Origin: Gnetum montanum
Taxonomy: Eukaryota > Streptophyta > Gnetopsida > Gnetales > Gnetaceae
Assembly: GCA_015680685.1 (NCBI GenBank)
Contig: MNCI01005808.1
Coordinates: forward strand, 243,717-307,716
Reading direction: 5' to 3'
Length of the DNA: 64,000 nt
Made by a program: the position numbers and the translations under genes. Under the pieces are notes generated by a model. It was not told the DNA's origin and ran no database searches. It saw only the letters and a list, made by a program, of their open reading frames with translations. Numbering within the stretch: position 1 is the stretch's first letter; each line of letters begins with the position of its first letter. Positions 60,175-64,000 of the stretch are shown here, piece after piece.

Positions 60175-60420
60175 TTAGTTGATGATAAGTTGTGAATCAC
60201 CTTTGATAATCAAGTGTTTTACTTCTAGGTTACAAGCTCCCATAATCTCTCTAATTAAACCTTCATACTCTGCTACATTGTTAGTACATGGAAACTCAAA
60301 TTGGTAAGTAGAGGGTTGAATTTCATCAAATAGGAATGTTATGATGGGAGTAGCACTAGCCCCATGGGCAGTTGAAGCTTCATCAAAGTGCATGATTACC
60401 TTATAGCCCTTAGACACTTG
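60175..60420 (-). pseudogene. Second (archaeal-type) RNase H fragment
   Basis: HFDEASTAHGASATPIITF, CTNNVAEYEGLIREIMGA and LIIKGDSQLIIN are the conserved blocks of plant retrotransposon aRNH: first Asp, Glu in AEYE and Asp in GDSQL are present. Confidence 0.78.
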
Positions 60421-60699
60421 GCTAATAATGTTAACATGTTCATCAAAAATTCAAGGTCTACAGTTGCATGGTCATCAATTGGCAAAATGGTGAGTTGTAT
60501 AGTTATAGCTTGACATTTCATTGAGGCTTGGGAAACCTAATGAAGTTCCTGCTGTTATGGCTTTCCAATGGACTATATGGTTAATCTCATAGATGTTAGT
60601 CATTGTGGCTCTAAGTATGTTATCTTTGTAAATGACATAGGCCTAGCTTCTAAATAGGTAGTGTCTCCACTTCTTCAATGAGAAGACTAGTGCTAGACA

Positions 60700-61000
60700 A
60701 TACTTCTCCACTTTGATGTAGTGGATCTCATGGGTAACTAATGCATGGCTAAGATAGTATACTTGCAACTTTGCTTCATCATCTCATTTTCGATAGAGTA
60801 GAGAAGGAATGGATCCATCAGAAATAACAAGGTAGATGTAAAAAGGTTTATCCTTTTGCAATGGATAGATCATCAATAGTTGTGCCAACTCTTGCTTATG
60901 GTTTTCAATGGCCTCTTGGCTTTGGGTTGTCCACTCATAGTGGATCCCTTTCTTAAGCAAGTGTTGCATGGATTGTAACTTATTCGTAAGGCTAGTGATA
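60700..61000 (-). pseudogene. RNase H (Ty3-type) fragment
   Basis: LLKKGIHYEWTTQSQEAIEN and PFYIYLVISDGSIPSLLY lie just after RT; the first catalytic Asp region (usually YLA.S) is recognisable but degraded. Confidence 0.6.
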
Positions 61001-61059
61001 AGCCTATGAATAAATTATAATCTACCTTGTAATCCTTGAAGCTCCTTAAGGTGAGTTGG

Positions 61060-61700
61060 TACTGCCAAGTTGGATATGGCCTTAACCTTATCAAGATCAA
61101 TGTGTATCCCTACTTCAAACACTACAAAGTCAAGCATCTTACCAGTTTTGACACCAAAGACATACTTTTTGGGATTAAGCCTATGCTCATACTTAAGGCA
61201 TTATTTAAGTACAAGGTCAAGGTCACATGCATGGTCATTGGCCACTTTGAACTTAACAGCTATGTCATCTATGTAATCATTGAGAAAACCTAACATGTAG
61301 TCACTAAAGATATATGTCATAGCTCTTTGATAGGTTGCTCTTGTGTTGTTTAAACCAAAGGGCATCATGGTATAACAAAAGGTACCCCAAGGGGTCATGA
61401 AGGTCATACTGAGTTGATGTTTTGGGTTAATTCTAATCTGATTATAATTCCGAAAACCCATCCATAAAGGATAATAAAGCATGTCCAGTTGTAGTATTGA
61501 TAAGTTGATAAATAATGGGCAACAAAAAATTATCTTTGATAGTTACCTTATTTAGGTTTCAAAAATAAATGAAAATGCATATACTCCCATTTTTCTAGGG
61601 ACTAATACTATGTTGGACATCCATTCTATGTAATCAATAGCTCTAATGAAACTAAATTTGTATAGTTTTGTGATTTCATCATGAACTACAAGGCCAAATC
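61060..61700 (-). pseudogene. Reverse transcriptase (Tat/Ogre-type), degraded
   Basis: WMGFRNYNQIRINPKHQ, TPWGTFCYTMMPFGLNN, ATYQRAMTYIF and DYIDDIAVK are clear RT blocks, with an intact YIDD box, unlike the FMDE of C and D. The upstream HNIILNPSIRPIKEK block is also visible. Confidence 0.82.
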
Positions 61701-62431
61701 AAGTCTAATCTTGCAAATTTTTTCCTTAATTGGTCTAATGCTAGGATTAAGTATGATGTTGTGTTGGATTGAATGTGGTTCTAGACCTAAAATATCTTCA
61801 TATGACCAAGCAAAGGCCTTAATGTTATCTTGTAGGACCTCGATGATGGCTTATGCCTATTGAAGTTCCAATGAGGAACTTAGTTTTAGGATTTTCTGCT
61901 CACCACTATGTGTTGTGATAGGAACCTCAACTAGAGAGTCTTCATTAATGTTGCTAGCCTCTAGCTCGAGGGTTTTAGCTAGATTTTTAGGCCATTCTAG
62001 AGGTTTCTCTATTAAGGTTATGTGGCCAACAAGACTCTCAAGCTCAAGATCTAGGTAATTAAGATTAATACATCATTCAACACCACTGTGAGGCCCACTT
62101 AGGCTCAAAGGAAAACTGATTTGCTCCTAGGTACTCATACTTCAATCCTACATATAAATCATAAGCACATTAAGTGCCACCTAGGTAAAAATGAGTAAGT
62201 AATGCCAAAACATAATGAAATCATGCAAATACATGCTATTTCAATGTTAAACAAAATGTAAAAAGAAGTTCAACTAAGGCTATAAGAGGTAGAACTAGGC
62301 AAACAAAATGGAATAATGACCAAACAAAGGTCAAATGAAGGTATAATAAGGTCAAAACAAGTTAAAGCATAATGGAAGTATGAAAAATAAGGTAAAGAAT
62401 GGTCAACAAAGGTAACAATTTTGCAAATTTT

Positions 62432-62576
62432 AGGCCTTAGCGAGCTATGCTGCTATTTTAAGGCCTTAGTGGGCCATGCTTCTAGTTTAAGGCCTTAGTA
62501 GGCCATATTACTAGGTTAAGGCCTTAGTAGGCCATATTGCTAGTTTAAGGCTTTGGTAGGCCATGGTTTCATGGTA
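62432..62576. repeat. 29-bp minisatellite, five copies
   Basis: Units start at 62432, 62461, 62490, 62519 and 62548, each with AGGCCTTAGTGGGCCAT-type sequence. Units differ by a few substitutions but keep the 29-bp period. Confidence 0.85.
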
Positions 62577-64000
62577 TCAAATGATGGTCAAGGATGGTCA
62601 AACCTCATCACTTAACACTAATCAAAGGCTAACAAGGGTCAATAGAGGTCATGAAAGAGAGAGATCAAATGAGGTCATCTAGTAGCAACATAGGTCAACA
62701 ATGTATAATAGAGGTCAAAATAGGTCAAACAAGGTTAAATGGATCCCAGTGGGATACATGTGGTAAAACATTATCATTATTGATCAAATAGGATTATATT
62801 TTGCTAGTTTACGCCATGGTTTAAGGCTACAAGGGTGATAGGTAAGTTTGGGCACCTATTGGGGCTATTATAAGGCTTTTAAAGCTAAAAATCAAGGTTT
62901 TCTAGGTATCCATGCTAGGCCCACATTGGATCCATGCTAGGCCCACACTGGATCCATGCTGGCTAGCATGGATGGGATCATTCCCAATGTGGATGGAATA
63001 ACTAGGTGTTTTCCTAGGTTGGTTTTGAGTAGTCTTTGACTCCTGATGATTTGCACAGTCAACGTAGTGGATTGGGGAAAGGAATAGGTCAATTCTAGCA
63101 TCAATGTAAACCTTTGGAAGCTTCCATTGTGGCTTGGAACTACCATCCACGTTGGAGCAATGTTGGATAGTGTGGACCCACTGTGGATACCAAGAAAATG
63201 GATTTTATGGCATCTAGAGGATCAAAATTGGGGTTCTATGATCTTCCCAATGTAGTGCAAGGCCAAAATAGTCAAGATTAGTCATATTAGAGGTTAAAAC
63301 TAATAAAAAATAGGTCTTAAGGTTATACCCCCTAGAGCCATGCTGGCTAGCATGGATGGAAGGAGGTCTTAGCATGGGAGATCTGGATCTACGTTATTAC
63401 AACGTCAAACATGGTCAATCTATAACTGAAGCCAGGATTTTGTATTTGTATGCTTCTAGTCAATTTTTAAGGCCATTTAAGGGGTGTTATACATGTGAGA
63501 TCATGTTGAAAGCCTCATACATGCTAGGGGCATGTTGGCTAGCATGGATCAATGTGGGTACTCTTGCTTTTTGATTTTGGGATGGCTTCATAGGTAAATC
63601 GACTAAGTTTTTTACTAGTATTGATACTTGAGGTTTTTGATCAAAAATAGATAACTTTAATGGCTACTTGTGGCAAGGCATGGTTATACCCCCATGAGCC
63701 ATGTTGGGCAGTGTTGCTTTAGTGTGGGTGAGGGGATTTGGTGGGCTTTAGGGATTAAAATAAAGTTAAACAACTATCACCTCAAGGTTGTGAGATCCTA
63801 GGCTTTACTAGGGATATGTATTTGGCTTCTAGGAATGTCAAAGTACTGCCAAAAGTAGTAAGGCAACTTACCCATGCTTGAGCCACGTAGCTTAGCATGG
63901 CTTAGACCTTCCCCAGTGTGGATATCTTAAGACATTAAATTTTTATACGCTTCTATAGAAAATTTACCATGCATGTCAACCCCTACAGTTGCTATTGTAG
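62577..64000. other. Noncoding region with dispersed GGCTAGCATGG repeats
   Basis: No gene is supported on either strand. Near-palindromic units like CATGCTGGCTAGCATGG occur near 62957, 63341 and, weaker, 63530, and 'gatccatgctaggcccaca' is duplicated at 62908-62950. The stretch may be the leader or LTR of the neighbouring Tat-type element, but no LTR pair was found. Confidence 0.4.

Larger units (their letters stand above)
59200..62100 (-). mobile_element. Pol of a Tat/Ogre-type Ty3/Gypsy element, degraded
   Basis: Minus-strand order is RT (about 61700-61060), RNase H (60969-60784), a second RNase H (60417-60175) and integrase (from about 59560 down). The extra archaeal-type RNase H between RNase H and integrase is typical of the Tat/Ogre lineage. 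No LTR, gag or protease was found within the window. It is unrelated to A-D at the sequence level. Confidence 0.75.

Noticed and set aside
62432-62576. CRISPR-like array
   Set aside because: Units are contiguous without spacers, and the genome is plant nuclear.

Overview
The window is plant nuclear DNA: a long, AT-rich, repeat-dense stretch with one low-copy gene. Old, heavily mutated Ty3/Gypsy LTR retrotransposons are nested inside one another, non-LTR relics are scattered, and there is no bacterial gene organisation. The degree of decay, long intergenic space and retrotransposon nesting suggest a gymnosperm (conifer-like) genome. That assignment is inference.

The only convincing host gene is an R2R3-MYB transcription factor on the minus strand (exons 16376-16244, 15710-15581, 15407-14315; 451 aa). 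It has canonical MYB exon sizes (133 and 130 nt), a TATA box and a MIXTA/S9-S24-like motif after the MYB domain. It sits in a 6-7 kb low-repeat island (about 12.2-18.8 kb).

Left of the island, element A (584-9547, minus strand, target duplication TATAT) interrupts an older LTR (474-583 plus 9548 to about 10.3 kb). Right of it, element B (19441-50737, minus strand, duplication CTACC) carries two younger insertions: element C (19603-30516, plus, TATGG) inside B's left LTR and element D (35451-45551, plus, CAAAC) in B's interior. Three 5-bp target-site duplications and exact LTR joins fix the nesting. Further right are a partial element F (LTR 50854-51694), LTR G (54851-55683), RTE-like LINE tails, an LTR with an initiator-Met-like primer site (about 56.3-57.0 kb), and a minus-strand Tat/Ogre-type pol with an extra RNase H (about 59.2-62.1 kb).

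Elements A-D belong to one Athila-like group with tRNA-Asp-like primer sites and a shared polypurine-tract block. Their coding content differs. D has gag, protease, RT, RNase H and integrase. A and B keep gag (B also the protease region) but lack RT to integrase. C keeps gag to RT but has lost most of RNase H and integrase. A, B and C, but not D, carry a long third ORF (about 920-950 codons) between the pol position and the 3' LTR. It starts MAPK/MALK, has a conserved N-terminal domain and a coiled-coil C-terminal half. I do not recognise its family. Upstream of it each element has an internal promoter-like block: a cluster of repeats followed by a TATA box, built from the same words as that element's own LTR U3. 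In A and D the repeat core is the palindrome CGATATCG on a 14-bp period, in C it is CGTATACG. Farther upstream, all four elements carry a 57-nt segment bounded by 10-nt inverted repeats whose arms covary between elements, and C and D also share two tandem hairpin-like units. The third ORF, its matched operator-like arrays and the 57-nt element are the best candidates for an undescribed system.
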